64,000 nucleotides of DNA, taken from contig CAXBLT010000010.1 of NCBI GenBank assembly GCA_963976795.1, forward strand, positions 33,415 through 97,414, written 5' to 3'. Positions 7,491-17,044 of the stretch are shown in pieces. The DNA is from UBA7359 sp963976795. GTDB lineage: Bacteria > Pseudomonadota > Gammaproteobacteria > Eutrophobiales > Eutrophobiaceae. The position numbers and the translations under genes were made by a program. The first letter of the stretch is position 1, and every line of letters begins with the position of its first letter. The notes below the pieces were generated by a model. The model made no database searches and was not told where the DNA came from. It saw only the letters and a list, made by a program, of their open reading frames with translations.

Positions 7491-9587
7491 TTAAACGTTA
7501 CTGTATTCGAGGCTTTTTCCTAACCAGCGATGGATTAATAATTTTACCTTGTCAGGATGCCGGGTGAGTAATGTTTTTGCCGTGTTTTGAATTTCAGGAA
7601 GTAAGTGAGCATCACGCAGCAAATCAGCAACACGCATTTCTGGCATGCCTGCCTGTCGAGTACCCAGGACTTCGCCCGGGCCTCTTAATTCAAGATCTTT
7701 TTCTGCTATAAGAAAGCCATCGCTACTAGTCCGCATAATTTCGAGCCTTTGTTTGGCTAGATCTCCCAGTGGTGCCTGATACATTAATACACAGTCGCTT
7801 TTAATTTCGCCGCGACCGATGCGCCCACGCAACTGATGCAACTGAGATAGACCGAAACGTTCCGCGTTATCTATAATCATTAAACTTGCATTAGGAACAT
7901 CTACACCGACTTCAATCACTGTTGTCGCAACCAGTAGTTTAATCCTGTCATCCTTAAAGTCTTGCATTACGGCTTCTTTCTCATTTGCTTTCATGCGGCC
8001 ATGGATTAGACCTACTTTTATTGAAGTTAATCTCTCGGTCAGTTTTTCTGCTGTTTCAATTGCAGTTTCGCATTGCAGGCTTTCCGACTCTTCGATTAAG
8101 GTGCATACCCAATAAACCTGACGACCTTCTGCGCAGATGTGTTTGATGCGTTCTATAATATCTTCACGTCGCTCATTTGAAATGACGCTCGTGTTTATAG
8201 TCTTTCTGTTGGGCGGAAGCTCATCTATAACAGTATGATCAAGATCAGCATAAGCTGTCATGGTTAAAGTCCGAGGAATGGGCGTTGCTGTCATGATCAA
8301 TTGATGTGGATATTTATCATATTGTTGCCCTTTTTCCAACAAAGCGAGCCGTTGATGTACCCCAAAACGATGTTGTTCATCAATGATTATCAAGCCTAGT
8401 TTTGCAAAGCTTACTGACTCCTGGAATAGGGCGTGTGTGCCAATAGCAACGACTGGTGTTTGATCTAGTAATCGCGACTCGACATCAATCCGAATAGACT
8501 TTTTTAGTTTCCCGGTTAAAAAAACCACATCTATACCTAATGGTTCTAACCAACACAAAAAATTATTATAGTGTTGTTCAGCAAGCAGTTCAGTCGGTGC
8601 CATAATCGCCACTTGATATCCAGCTTCTATCGATTGTAACGCGGCTAATGCAGCAACCACGGTCTTACCTGAGCCCACATCACCTTGTATCAACCTAAGC
8701 ATTGCTACATTCTTATTTAAATCAGACTCGATGGTTTTATATGCTTGTGTTTGAGCATTAGTTAATGTGAAGGGCAATCTTTTCAGGTATTCCGGGATAA
8801 GCTGTGTGCTTTGGTCAAAAGCAGGCGAGTGTTCTGATCTTAAATCATTACGTAGTTGTAGTAGGCTGAGCTGCTGGGCTAACAATTCTTCAAAAGCAAG
8901 TCGTTGCTGCGCGGGGTGACGCCCTTCAATCAGGCTTTGAATATCAGCATCAGGTGGCGGACGATGCACGTAGTCCAGGGCATCAATTAGCGTTGGCAGA
9001 TCCTGTTTTGCCAGTATTTCCTCGGGTAATAATTCAGTTAGATTGTTTTTGTCATTATTCAGGGTGATTAAAGCTTGTTCGCTAAGTTTACGCATACGAG
9101 CTTGTTGTAAACCCTCCGTACTTGGATAGACAGCAGTCAATTGTTCCTCTAGTTCATCATCTTGAGCATCATTAAGTACTCGATATTCCGGATGAATTAT
9201 TTCTAATGAGCCTGGGCCACGTCGAACTTGTCCATAACAGCGTATCGATAGGCCGCGTTGCAGCCCTTGTTCTTGTGCCTTGGAAAAGTAAAAGAAACGT
9301 AAAATTATTGCACCGCTACCGTCACTGATTCTACATAATAACGATCGTCGTTTTCCATATCGAACCTGTGTGAGTTCAATTTCTCCCTGGATGTAGGAAT
9401 TATGTCCATAACGTAGTGAGCCGATAGGTGTTAAATGAGTTCGATCGATATAACGGCTGGGCAAATGAAATAATAAGTCCTGTATAATGTTTATACCAAT
9501 ACGTTCCAGTTTTTCTTGCAAGCGAATTCCTACACCATTTAATACGGTAACTGGATCTGATAGGGAATGTTGTTTTTGAATTGTCAA
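7491..9587 (-). CDS. recG: ATP-dependent DNA helicase RecG
   Basis: RecG reverses stalled replication forks and processes recombination intermediates. The 698-residue length is typical. The N-terminal wedge/OB domain (TVLNGVGIRLQEKL then a beta-rich part) precedes the superfamily 2 motor: Walker A GDVGSGKT, motif II DEQH, TATPIPRTL, and the motif VI region QLRGRIGRG. The start is a TTG; no better start fits the N-terminus. It follows ridA and precedes ubiC by 19 bases. The spoT/recG neighbourhood is conserved in gammaproteobacteria, though trmH is replaced by ridA here. Confidence 0.97.
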   Translation of the reverse strand: MTIQKQHSLSDPVTVLNGVGIRLQEKLERIGINIIQDLLFHLPSRYIDRTHLTPIGSLRYGHNSYIQGEIELTQVRYGKRRSLLCRISDGSGAIILRFFYFSKAQEQGLQRGLSIRCYGQVRRGPGSLEIIHPEYRVLNDAQDDELEEQLTAVYPSTEGLQQARMRKLSEQALITLNNDKNNLTELLPEEILAKQDLPTLIDALDYVHRPPPDADIQSLIEGRHPAQQRLAFEELLAQQLSLLQLRNDLRSEHSPAFDQSTQLIPEYLKRLPFTLTNAQTQAYKTIESDLNKNVAMLRLIQGDVGSGKTVVAALAALQSIEAGYQVAIMAPTELLAEQHYNNFLCWLEPLGIDVVFLTGKLKKSIRIDVESRLLDQTPVVAIGTHALFQESVSFAKLGLIIIDEQHRFGVHQRLALLEKGQQYDKYPHQLIMTATPIPRTLTMTAYADLDHTVIDELPPNRKTINTSVISNERREDIIERIKHICAEGRQVYWVCTLIEESESLQCETAIETAEKLTERLTSIKVGLIHGRMKANEKEAVMQDFKDDRIKLLVATTVIEVGVDVPNASLMIIDNAERFGLSQLHQLRGRIGRGEIKSDCVLMYQAPLGDLAKQRLEIMRTSSDGFLIAEKDLELRGPGEVLGTRQAGMPEMRVADLLRDAHLLPEIQNTAKTLLTRHPDKVKLLIHRWLGKSLEYSNV

Positions 9588-9649
9588 AGCCCTGAAGTAT
9601 GGCAGTATGATCTGGGAATATGCGTTTAGATATGTCCTTTTTATTGCAG

Positions 9650-10030
9650 TTAGAGCGTTATTATGGCATCCATTTCCACCAGAGATCCTTTTGGTAAGCT
9701 GGCAACGCCGACAGCGGCACGCGCAGGATAAGGTTCAGAAAAATATTCAGCCATTACTTCATTGACCAAAGGAAAGTGTGATAAATCGGTAAGAAATATA
9801 TTTAATTTGCTGACGTCTGCCAGTGTGCCTCCAGCTGCTTTTGCGACGGCAGTCAGGTTATCAAAGACACGTGTAATTTGGATGCGCATGTCTCCCTCAA
9901 TTAATTCCATGGTTTCAGGTACTAATGGAATTTGCCCAGATAGGTAAACAGTATTGCCAACTTTCACTGCTTGTGAATAAGTGCCAATTGCTTGAGGTGC
10001 GTCTTTAGTAGATATTATTTCCCGTTGCAT
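9650..10030 (-). CDS. ridA: RidA family reactive enamine/imine deaminase
   Basis: RidA hydrolyses reactive 2-aminoacrylate-type intermediates released by PLP enzymes. At 126 residues with the YjgF fold, it shows AIGTYSQAV at the N-terminus, YLSGQIPL, the catalytic-site Arg in YPARAAVGV, and the final Glu in LVEMDAI. It lies 30 bases downstream of spoT in the same direction, so it is probably cotranscribed. Confidence 0.95.
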   Translation of the reverse strand: MQREIISTKDAPQAIGTYSQAVKVGNTVYLSGQIPLVPETMELIEGDMRIQITRVFDNLTAVAKAAGGTLADVSKLNIFLTDLSHFPLVNEVMAEYFSEPYPARAAVGVASLPKGSLVEMDAIITL

Positions 10031-10060
10031 TATTGTCCCCCTGTGTAATGTTCATGTTTA

Positions 10061-12208
10061 TCAAACACGAGTGATATGTGAAACACTTTTAATCGCCTTG
10101 ATCTTCCTGATTACATTCGCTAAATGAATTCTGTCTTTTACATCAATAATAAATCTTTGATCTGCATAGCGGTCGTCGCGCTCCATCATTTCTACCTTCT
10201 CAATATTTGCCCCTGCATCAGCAATAGTAGCGGCAACATTTGCCAGCACGCCTCGCTGGTTACTGGAGTTTAAGCGAATCATAACCTGAAATTCACGATC
10301 TATATTTGCTTCCCACTCAACCTGAACCCATTTTTCTTGATGGTTTCGATATTCAGCAATGTTTTTACAGGTTTGTCTGTGTATAACGATACCGCGCCCT
10401 GATGTAACAAAGCCATGAATTGGATCTCCCGGTATTGGATAACAACATTTTGGAAAATTAACTACCAAACCCTCAGTCCCTTTTATAGATAAGGGGTTGG
10501 TTTCATTTGGCGAGATATTTTTATTTTCTAATAAAGTCAGTTTTTCAATTGCGACGACTTGTCTGGCAAATAACGGCGCCATCTTATTACCTAGTCCAAT
10601 TTCTTGAAATAAAAGATCAACATGATCTAGGTGGTTGTCAGTCAGCAGTAAGCTCATATCTTTTTCACTGATATCTTGATAACTAATACCGAAGGGTTCT
10701 AATTCCCGATTTAACAGACGTTTTCCTAATGCAATTGCTTCATCATTCTGAAGGTTTTTCAGGAAGTGTCTAATTTGGGTTCTGGCCCTGACGGTTGCTA
10801 CAAAGTTCAGCCAGGCCGGATTGGGTCTTCCGCTTTTTGCGGTAATGACTTCAACAGTTTTTCCGCTGGTTAAAAGTGTGCTGAGTGGCACCAATTTCCT
10901 GTTAATCCTGGCACCTACACAACGGTTACCAATATCAGTGTGGATGGCGTAAGCAAAATCTACAGCGGTTGAACCGCTAGGCAACTCCATGATTTTACCT
11001 TTTGGTGTAAAGACATAAACATCATCAGGAAATAAATCTACCTTTACATTTTCGAAAAATTCTTCCGGATTACCTGCCGTTTTATTCATTTCAACAATAT
11101 TTCGAAGCCATTCTCTTGCGCGACGGTGAACATTACTTCGATCATTATCGACTCGAGCAGGGGTCTTGGACTTACCTTCTGCCTTATAGAGCCAGTGTGC
11201 AGCTATTCCTACTTCAGCAACGTCGTTCATGTCCTTAGAGCGGATCTGTATCTCAATCGGCACGCCATAAGGTCCAAACAAGACAGTATGCAATGATTGA
11301 TAACCATTGGTTTTCGGGATCGCTATATAGTCCTTAAATTTCCCCGGGACAGGTTTGTACAAATTATGCACGGTGCCTAATGTACGGTAGCAAGTATCAA
11401 CAGTATCCACGATTAAGCGAAAGGCATAGACATCAAAAATATCAGAGAAGGATAAATTCTGTTCTCGCATTTTCAGATAGATCCCGTAGAGGTGTTTTTC
11501 TCGACCTAAGATTTGTCCCGGAAGCTTTTCCTGACGCATGCGGCGTTTCAATGCAGTACGAATTTTAGTGATAATCTCCTTGCGATGACCACGAGCCTTA
11601 TTAATTTGTTCATTAAGAATTCTGTAGCGCATCGGATACATGACGGCAAAACCCAGTTCTTCCAGTTCCAGGCGAATTGAATTAAGGCCGAGCCTTAATG
11701 CGATAGGCGCATAAATATCAAGTGTCTCACGGGCAATGCGCCGTCGTTTTTCCGGTTTTAACGATTCCAATGTGCGCATGTTATGTAGCCGATCGGCGAG
11801 TTTAACCAGAATGACGCGGATATCATTGCTCATGGCCATTAACATTTTACGAAAGTTATTTGCCTGAGCCTCTGCAGTACTTTCAAATTTAATTTTGTCT
11901 AGTTTACTGACGCCATCAACTATTTCCGTAACACCTTTGCCAAATTTGCGTTGTAGTTTTGCTTTAGCGATAGGGGTATCTTCAATGACATCATGCAGGA
12001 TAGCCGCCATGATGGTTTGATGATCCATATGCATCTCACCGAGGATGCGAGCGACTTCCAGAGGATGATTAATATAGGGTTCACCACTTACGCGTTTTTG
12101 GCCCTCATGCGCTTTGGCGCTAAAATAATAGGCGCGTTGCACTTTGAAGACCTGATCTGGTTGTAGATAGGTGCCTATAAGCTTACTAAGGTCATTAATT
12201 GTATACAC
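10061..12208 (-). CDS. spoT: Bifunctional (p)ppGpp synthetase/hydrolase SpoT
   Basis: It makes and degrades the stringent-response alarmone. The 715-residue protein has an HD hydrolase domain with ILHDVIEDT intact (~residue 70). The synthetase domain has RFKDYIA and NGYQSLHT (~260-290). A TGS domain (VYVFTPKGKIMELPSGSTAVDFAY, ~390-450), the conserved Cys/His region and a C-terminal ACT domain follow. Intact hydrolase motifs argue for SpoT rather than RelA. The start appears to be GTG with a poor ribosome site. Order gmk-rpoZ-spoT is standard. Confidence 0.96.
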   Translation of the reverse strand: MYTINDLSKLIGTYLQPDQVFKVQRAYYFSAKAHEGQKRVSGEPYINHPLEVARILGEMHMDHQTIMAAILHDVIEDTPIAKAKLQRKFGKGVTEIVDGVSKLDKIKFESTAEAQANNFRKMLMAMSNDIRVILVKLADRLHNMRTLESLKPEKRRRIARETLDIYAPIALRLGLNSIRLELEELGFAVMYPMRYRILNEQINKARGHRKEIITKIRTALKRRMRQEKLPGQILGREKHLYGIYLKMREQNLSFSDIFDVYAFRLIVDTVDTCYRTLGTVHNLYKPVPGKFKDYIAIPKTNGYQSLHTVLFGPYGVPIEIQIRSKDMNDVAEVGIAAHWLYKAEGKSKTPARVDNDRSNVHRRAREWLRNIVEMNKTAGNPEEFFENVKVDLFPDDVYVFTPKGKIMELPSGSTAVDFAYAIHTDIGNRCVGARINRKLVPLSTLLTSGKTVEVITAKSGRPNPAWLNFVATVRARTQIRHFLKNLQNDEAIALGKRLLNRELEPFGISYQDISEKDMSLLLTDNHLDHVDLLFQEIGLGNKMAPLFARQVVAIEKLTLLENKNISPNETNPLSIKGTEGLVVNFPKCCYPIPGDPIHGFVTSGRGIVIHRQTCKNIAEYRNHQEKWVQVEWEANIDREFQVMIRLNSSNQRGVLANVAATIADAGANIEKVEMMERDDRYADQRFIIDVKDRIHLANVIRKIKAIKSVSHITRV

Positions 12209-12277
12209 GGCTATAATTTAACAGTGATGGTAATTAAATGTACGGTCTTGCGTACGGGAACTGTATGATACAACAGC

Positions 12278-12302
12278 AGAAAGACGCATGCTGCGCCTTT
12301 CT
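12278..12302 (-). terminator. Hairpin between rpoZ and spoT
   Basis: The stem AGAAAG/CTTTCT continues into CGCA/TGCG around a three-base loop, with one mismatch. It sits 20 bases after the rpoZ stop. No clear U-run follows on the minus strand, so it may be an attenuator or an RNA-processing site rather than a full stop. Confidence 0.45.
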
Positions 12303-12322
12303 GTTAGGGAGAGTGTCAGGGG

Positions 12323-12583
12323 TTATTCAGCAGAAGGGATATTGAAATCGGATTCAGTGAATTCGTCTTCTGTTTCAAATTTATTGATTGTGTCGATATT
12401 CTCATTATTGATCAGATTCTCAGCTATTTCGCGTAAGGCAATAACGGTAGGCTTGTCATTTTCTGCAGGGACCAAGGGGTCTGCGCCCATGGCAATTTGT
12501 CGCGCGCGTTTGCTAGCTAACAAAACCAGATCGTAGCGGTTTACAACATTCTCTAAGCAGTCTTCAACGGTTAATCTGGCCAT
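12323..12583 (-). CDS. rpoZ: RNA polymerase omega subunit
   Basis: The small subunit helps RNA polymerase assembly and forms part of the ppGpp site. The 86-residue protein matches the family from the start: MARLTVEDC, NRYDLVLLASKRARQI, and TVIALREIAENLI. It has an acidic C-terminal tail. Located between gmk and spoT as in E. coli. Confidence 0.96.
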   Translation of the reverse strand: MARLTVEDCLENVVNRYDLVLLASKRARQIAMGADPLVPAENDKPTVIALREIAENLINNENIDTINKFETEDEFTESDFNIPSAE

Positions 12584-12672
12584 GGTGTTCCTCTTCTTTT
12601 CCTGTATAAAACTTTAAATTCTTTCCGGTTAAAAAATAACCAGTGTTTTGTGGGAGAGCTATTCTACTGAAT

Positions 12673-13302
12673 TCAATCCTTTTGTGCCATGATTTGACTG
12701 ACAAAATCATCATAAAACGCTGATTGCCGACAGCTACCCAGGTTAGTGGTGGTAATAATGGCCTTGATATCGCTCAGAGCAGACTCAAAGTCATCATTAA
12801 TGACAATGTAATCAAAGTCTTTGTAATGGGAAATTTCCGTACAAGCGGCGTTCATCCTTTGCTCGATAGTTTCCGCATCATCTTTTTGGCGTGAGATTAA
12901 TCTATCGCGAAGCGTTGTATAGTCAGGTGGCAGAATAAAAATACTAACGCTATTACGCAATTGAGACTTTACTTGCAGCGCACCTTGCCAATCTATTTCA
13001 AGGATGAAGTTCCTGCCAGTAAGTGTTTCTTGCTCGACCCAGTCCTTTGGTGTGCCATAATAATTACCAAAGACCTTGGCATATTCAAGAAAGTAATTTT
13101 TCTTAATAAGATTTTTGAATTCACTCTCATTTATAAAGTTATATGCCTCTCCGTTCTTCTCTTCTGCCCTGGGTTGGCGAGTAGTATATGAAATAGAAAC
13201 ATCAATATTATTATCCTCTGTAGTGAGCGATTTTATCAATGATGTCTTGCCTGCTCCAGAAGGTGCAGCAATAATAAATAAGGTGCCACTTTTATTTTTC
13301 AT
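12673..13302 (-). CDS. gmk: Guanylate kinase
   Basis: It phosphorylates GMP to GDP. The protein has 209 residues, typical length. Walker A is AAPSGAGKTSL near the N-terminus. The GMP-binding segment has SISYTTRQPR and GEAYNF, then FILEIDWQGA and IFILPP, with an ISRQKDDAETIEQRM lid. It is the first gene of the leftward gmk-rpoZ-spoT operon, so its promoter must lie in the 13303-13774 gap. Confidence 0.97.
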   Translation of the reverse strand: MKNKSGTLFIIAAPSGAGKTSLIKSLTTEDNNIDVSISYTTRQPRAEEKNGEAYNFINESEFKNLIKKNYFLEYAKVFGNYYGTPKDWVEQETLTGRNFILEIDWQGALQVKSQLRNSVSIFILPPDYTTLRDRLISRQKDDAETIEQRMNAACTEISHYKDFDYIVINDDFESALSDIKAIITTTNLGSCRQSAFYDDFVSQIMAQKD

Positions 13303-13774
13303 AGATATACGACTATTCGATATTCTGGATTTGTTTAAGTATTAGGAAAATTATATCCATATAAATCAATTAGTAACATAGGATTATATTTTTTATTTTC
13401 TAATTCTGTCACCAATTCTGTCACCAAATGAATGTAGGTTGTTCTGAGTGTTTATATATTGTTGCAATTTATCTACAATTGTAAGCAATTTTATTATCCA
13501 ACATCCTACCAAACTTATTCCTTAAGTTTTCCGAATAGATCAAATAATAGAGTATTGATATATTCACTTTAAAACCCCAGTCAAATCAGGCAAAGTAAAT
13601 CCATAGGGAACAATAATAATCAGGAACTGAGTTTGGGAAGACTTCGGGATATGGTTAAAAAAGTCAGTCCACTAAAAGATAAGCCGCTTCGTCTTACTGG
13701 ATAATAATTATTAAAAACAGAAATCAAAGTAAACAATCAATTTTAGCTTCAGTATTCTCAGGTGACTTACATTA
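13303..13774. other. Gap between core genome and accessory region
   Basis: No convincing gene is present. It must hold the leftward gmk promoter and the rightward CBASS promoter. There is a perfect 12-bp tandem duplication (AATTCTGTCACC at 13402-13413 and 13414-13425). A 17-codon fragment at 13651-13704 (MVKKVSPLKDKPLR...) looks like the N-terminal end of a lost protein. These suggest an insertion or deletion boundary. Confidence 0.5.
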
Positions 13775-14668
13775 ATGAATATTCTTACAATAGATGGAGG
13801 AGGTATAAGAGGATATTTCTCTGCATATTTACTTGAGCGTATAGAGCAAGAACTTAATATCAGTTTTTCTAATTATTTTGATCTTATTGCTGGAACCAGT
13901 ACGGGTTCAATAATTGCTGCTGCGTTAGCTACGGACTACCCAATATATGAAGTAACAAAAATATATAGAGATAAAGGAGAAATCATATTTAAACCACAAA
14001 AATTAAATTTTGGTGGTGTATGGAAAGCAAAATACTCAAAGTCAGGTCTGATAAAAGAATTAGAGGAAATATTTGGAGATAAGACTTTATCAGATACGAA
14101 TACCAAGTTGTTAATACCGGCCATCGATTTGGTTAATTCACAGGTGCATGTCTTTAAGTCCAATTATTTGGAAGAGTTTGTTCGTGATGTGAATGTTCCA
14201 ATAAAAGATGCAGTTTTGGCATCATGTTCAGCGCCTACTTATTTCGAACCTACTACAGTTGCCCCTTTTCTACTTGCGGATGGTGGGTTATGGGCTAATG
14301 ACCCGTCGTTAGTAGCTTATGTGGAAGCTACAGGAAAATTAAACATGCCCGCAAAAGAGGTTCGTATTTTGTCGATTGGTACAGGTCTTGGTGAGCATTA
14401 TTATTCACATGAAAATGCAGGTGCAAAATGGGGAGCAATTACTGGTTGGGGCGGCCCTCAAATAATTGATCTAATTTTGAATCTGCAATCAAAAACAGCT
14501 GGAAATATGCTTTCCCATTTACCTAAAGGTGAATATATAAGACTTAATTTCAAACGTGATCATAAGTTGAGTCTTGACGATGTTGATATGTTGTCAGATT
14601 TAAAAGTAATAGCAGAACGTTTGTTTGCAGATGAGTTTAAAAAAATAAAAGGATTTTTTGAGGATTAA
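13775..14668 (+). CDS. capV: CBASS effector: patatin-like phospholipase (CapV type)
   Basis: The 297-residue patatin-fold enzyme has the oxyanion loop DGGGIRG (residues 7-13), the nucleophile elbow GTSTG (40-44, Ser42) and the catalytic DGG (169-171, Asp169). CapV effectors bind a cyclic nucleotide made by the partner synthase and degrade membrane phospholipids, killing the infected cell. The partner CD-NTase gene starts 5 bases downstream, which identifies the pair. An AGGTGA ribosome site precedes the ATG. The two genes are strongly AT-rich compared with the core genes, consistent with transfer. Confidence 0.92.
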   Translation: MNILTIDGGGIRGYFSAYLLERIEQELNISFSNYFDLIAGTSTGSIIAAALATDYPIYEVTKIYRDKGEIIFKPQKLNFGGVWKAKYSKSGLIKELEEIFGDKTLSDTNTKLLIPAIDLVNSQVHVFKSNYLEEFVRDVNVPIKDAVLASCSAPTYFEPTTVAPFLLADGGLWANDPSLVAYVEATGKLNMPAKEVRILSIGTGLGEHYYSHENAGAKWGAITGWGGPQIIDLILNLQSKTAGNMLSHLPKGEYIRLNFKRDHKLSLDDVDMLSDLKVIAERLFADEFKKIKGFFED

Positions 14669-14673
14669 TTAAC

Positions 14674-16038
14674 ATGAAACATGTAAATAAATTTAATGAA
14701 TTTATGAAAAATACTGTGAATCTAAATCAATCACGGATAGATACATTAACAAGCAGAGTTAATGTTATAAATAGATTTTTAAAAAAGGATGATGTTTTTA
14801 GTGAATTTTATATCTCGACTGATCCACAAGGCTCATACTCCCACCGAACAATTATTAAACCATTAACAAAAAGTCCAGAGTTTGATGCAGATTTAGTATT
14901 TTATTTAAAGGAAAACAGTGATTGGGAGCCAAAAGATTATATTGAAAATCTTTACAAGCAATTTAAAGTTAATTCTAATTATAAAGATATATCTGGAAGA
15001 GGAACTCGTTGTATTACTTTAGATTATGCTGGTGACTTTCATTTAGATATTGTTCCCTGCATAAAACGAGATAGTGTATGGGATGAGGAAACATTCCATG
15101 TGTGCAATAGAAGCGAAAATATAGAAGAAAAAACTGATCCGCAAGGATATACAGAGTGGCTAAAAGATAAAAATAAAAAGATAGAAAATAATAACCTTGT
15201 TAAATCTATTCGACTGTTTAAGTATTTGCGAGGCATTAAACAGACGTTTTCATGTAAATCAATTCTCTTGACAACTCTTGTCGCTAATCAAGCAAGACTA
15301 ATGGATTCAATTATATCAGGCTTTGATGATTTACCTTCGAGTTTTAAAATATTAATAAATCGACTAAATGAATTTCTTCAAGAAAATGATGAAATGCCAA
15401 TAATTTATAATCCTGTAAACAACGAAGAGAATTTTAATCGACATTGGACGCAAGAAAAATACGAAAATTATAGATCACAAATTAATAAGTATAATGACTG
15501 GGTAAATGATGCATATGATGAAGAGGATCAAAAAGAATCTATTAAGAAATGGCAAAAAATATTTGGTGATGAGTTTGCTAAACAAGTTATTTCTGAATCT
15601 TCTACGAAACAGACCCAATCAGATAATACTATAAATAATTTTCCCGTTCCTGCATATGTTGAAAAGCCTAAGTGGCCAATGTTCGGTATGAATAGTCTAT
15701 CTATTAAAGTTACAGTTCATAGAACTAATGATGGTTCTCCTGAAATTGCCACAATACAAAGAGATATTATAGGTGTGCCACTAGGTAAGCATCTAAAAGT
15801 CAGAATGGAATATTTGGGAGGTATATCATCAACACATCAACTTTATTGGCAAGTTGTAAATACTGGGCAAGAAGCCATAAGGAACAATTGTCCAAGGGGA
15901 AGTATTTTTTCCGGTGATAAAATTAGATGGGAGGACACGCTATATACAGGCGTTCATTGGGTAGAATGTTTTATTGTGGATAGAAAAAAGAAAATATGTA
16001 CGGGTCGTAGTGGACGTTTTTTTGTGAATATTGGGTAG
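14674..16038 (+). CDS. CBASS cyclic-oligonucleotide synthase (CD-NTase) with C-terminal AGS-C sensor domain
   Basis: The 454-residue protein has the Pol-beta nucleotidyltransferase signature GSYSHRT (Gly53-Ser54), the metal-binding pair in FDADLV (Asp71, Asp73) and the third Asp in HLDIVP (Asp125). A helical domain (~150-300) follows. The last ~150 residues (from about KWPMFGMNSL) are beta-rich and end GHW-like (GVHWVECFIVD, SGRFFVNI), matching the adenylyl/guanylyl-and-SMODS C-terminal sensor (AGS-C). It should make a cyclic nucleotide that activates the upstream phospholipase. No Cap2/Cap3 or HORMA/TRIP13 genes follow, so this is a minimal type I CBASS. The product nucleotide cannot be read from sequence. 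Confidence 0.9.
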   Translation: MKHVNKFNEFMKNTVNLNQSRIDTLTSRVNVINRFLKKDDVFSEFYISTDPQGSYSHRTIIKPLTKSPEFDADLVFYLKENSDWEPKDYIENLYKQFKVNSNYKDISGRGTRCITLDYAGDFHLDIVPCIKRDSVWDEETFHVCNRSENIEEKTDPQGYTEWLKDKNKKIENNNLVKSIRLFKYLRGIKQTFSCKSILLTTLVANQARLMDSIISGFDDLPSSFKILINRLNEFLQENDEMPIIYNPVNNEENFNRHWTQEKYENYRSQINKYNDWVNDAYDEEDQKESIKKWQKIFGDEFAKQVISESSTKQTQSDNTINNFPVPAYVEKPKWPMFGMNSLSIKVTVHRTNDGSPEIATIQRDIIGVPLGKHLKVRMEYLGGISSTHQLYWQVVNTGQEAIRNNCPRGSIFSGDKIRWEDTLYTGVHWVECFIVDRKKKICTGRSGRFFVNIG

Positions 16039-16165
16039 TGTTATGCCAACTTCAGAAACTGTTAATAGAGCCAGCCACTACTTTACATCATACATGCAGA
16101 TTGTGTTGATAGTGTCAAAATATCATCTATTAAATGTCCTCATATTTCATATAGAGGAGATGTAA

Positions 16166-16807
16166 ATGTCTGATCGCTACGACACAAGTGAAAATATAGA
16201 AGGTCAGTTTCAGCATGGTTCTAATAACAAAGTGTTGCTTAATAAGTTGGGTATTATTGATGTTAAAGAAATGGATGATGTCGAGTTAGATTTACTTGAT
16301 CAGCTCTATGATGATGTTCTGGATCGTGTTGCGTTGGATCAAGTGCTTACTGTTGCTGATATCAGTGAATGGCATCGTAAATGGTTGGGTAATGTCTATG
16401 AATGGGCAGGGCGTGAACGCTCAGTCAATATGGGTAAAGATGATTTTCAATTTGCGGTAGCGGGACAAATACCACGCTTACTCAAGGTGCTAGATAAGGA
16501 CTTCCTAAGTGTTTATACCCCTTGTGATCAAATGAGTGATGAGCAGTTGATTGAAGCAATTGCCATTATTCATACTGAATTTATTTTGGTTCATCCTTTT
16601 CGCGAAGGTAATGGGCGACTATCGAGATTGTTGGCTAGCGTTATGGCCTTACAAGCGAATAAGCCTGAATTGGATTTTAGTGTCTTAGATGAGAAGCGGG
16701 AAACTTACTTTGCCACTATACAAGCTGGAATGGATTGTAATTATGAGCCATTAAAGGCGTTGGTTACGCAAGTGTTACGTGATAGCGAGCAGGGCGTTTG
16801 TGAGTAA
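16166..16807 (+). CDS. Fic family protein (AMP-transferase type)
   Basis: Fic enzymes transfer AMP (or related groups) to target hydroxyls; many are toxins. The 213-residue protein has the full catalytic motif HPFREGNGRLSR (His143 to Arg154), in the form HxFx[D/E]GNGRxxR. The N-terminal helices carry EWHRKWLGNVYEWAG. A good ribosome site (GAGGAG) precedes the ATG. No [S/T]xxxE[G/N] inhibitory motif is obvious in the protein itself, so it may need a separate antitoxin. The small convergent gene overlapping its 3' end is a candidate partner. Confidence 0.9.
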   Translation: MSDRYDTSENIEGQFQHGSNNKVLLNKLGIIDVKEMDDVELDLLDQLYDDVLDRVALDQVLTVADISEWHRKWLGNVYEWAGRERSVNMGKDDFQFAVAGQIPRLLKVLDKDFLSVYTPCDQMSDEQLIEAIAIIHTEFILVHPFREGNGRLSRLLASVMALQANKPELDFSVLDEKRETYFATIQAGMDCNYEPLKALVTQVLRDSEQGVCE

Positions 16808-16955
16808 GTTTAGCTTCGATTTCTTTAACAGACTCTGTCGTTTCAATCGCAGTATTACTAGCAAGGGATCGAATACGCATCTTACGTGCTGTCGCCTTAT
16901 TAGAAAGGTGACGATTAGATTGCGATAGAATTTTTGATGAGTTCTGTTGAGACAT
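16764..16955 (-). CDS. Small basic protein convergent with fic (possible antitoxin-like protein)
   Basis: This is a 63-residue frame overlapping the last 44 bases of fic on the other strand. The segment SNRHLSNKATARKMRIRSLASNTAIE looks like a short conserved helix pair. SNTAIET loosely recalls the inhibitory helix of Fic antitoxins but does not match [S/T]xxxE[G/N] exactly. A TATAAT box lies 7 bases before the ATG, so the transcript would be nearly leaderless. No family is assigned with certainty. Confidence 0.45.
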   Translation of the reverse strand: MSQQNSSKILSQSNRHLSNKATARKMRIRSLASNTAIETTESVKEIEAKLTHKRPARYHVTLA

Positions 16956-17044
16956 AGCGTCTATTATAGTCTTGTTACAGGTCAAATTAAAGACAGCATT
17001 TTAATAAATAATAAAATACATTAATAGTAACGGCACTAGGTGGC

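Noticed and set aside
13651..13704. 17-codon frame MVKKVSPLKDKPLR...
   Set aside because: It is too short to call; kept as a possible remnant in the gap description.
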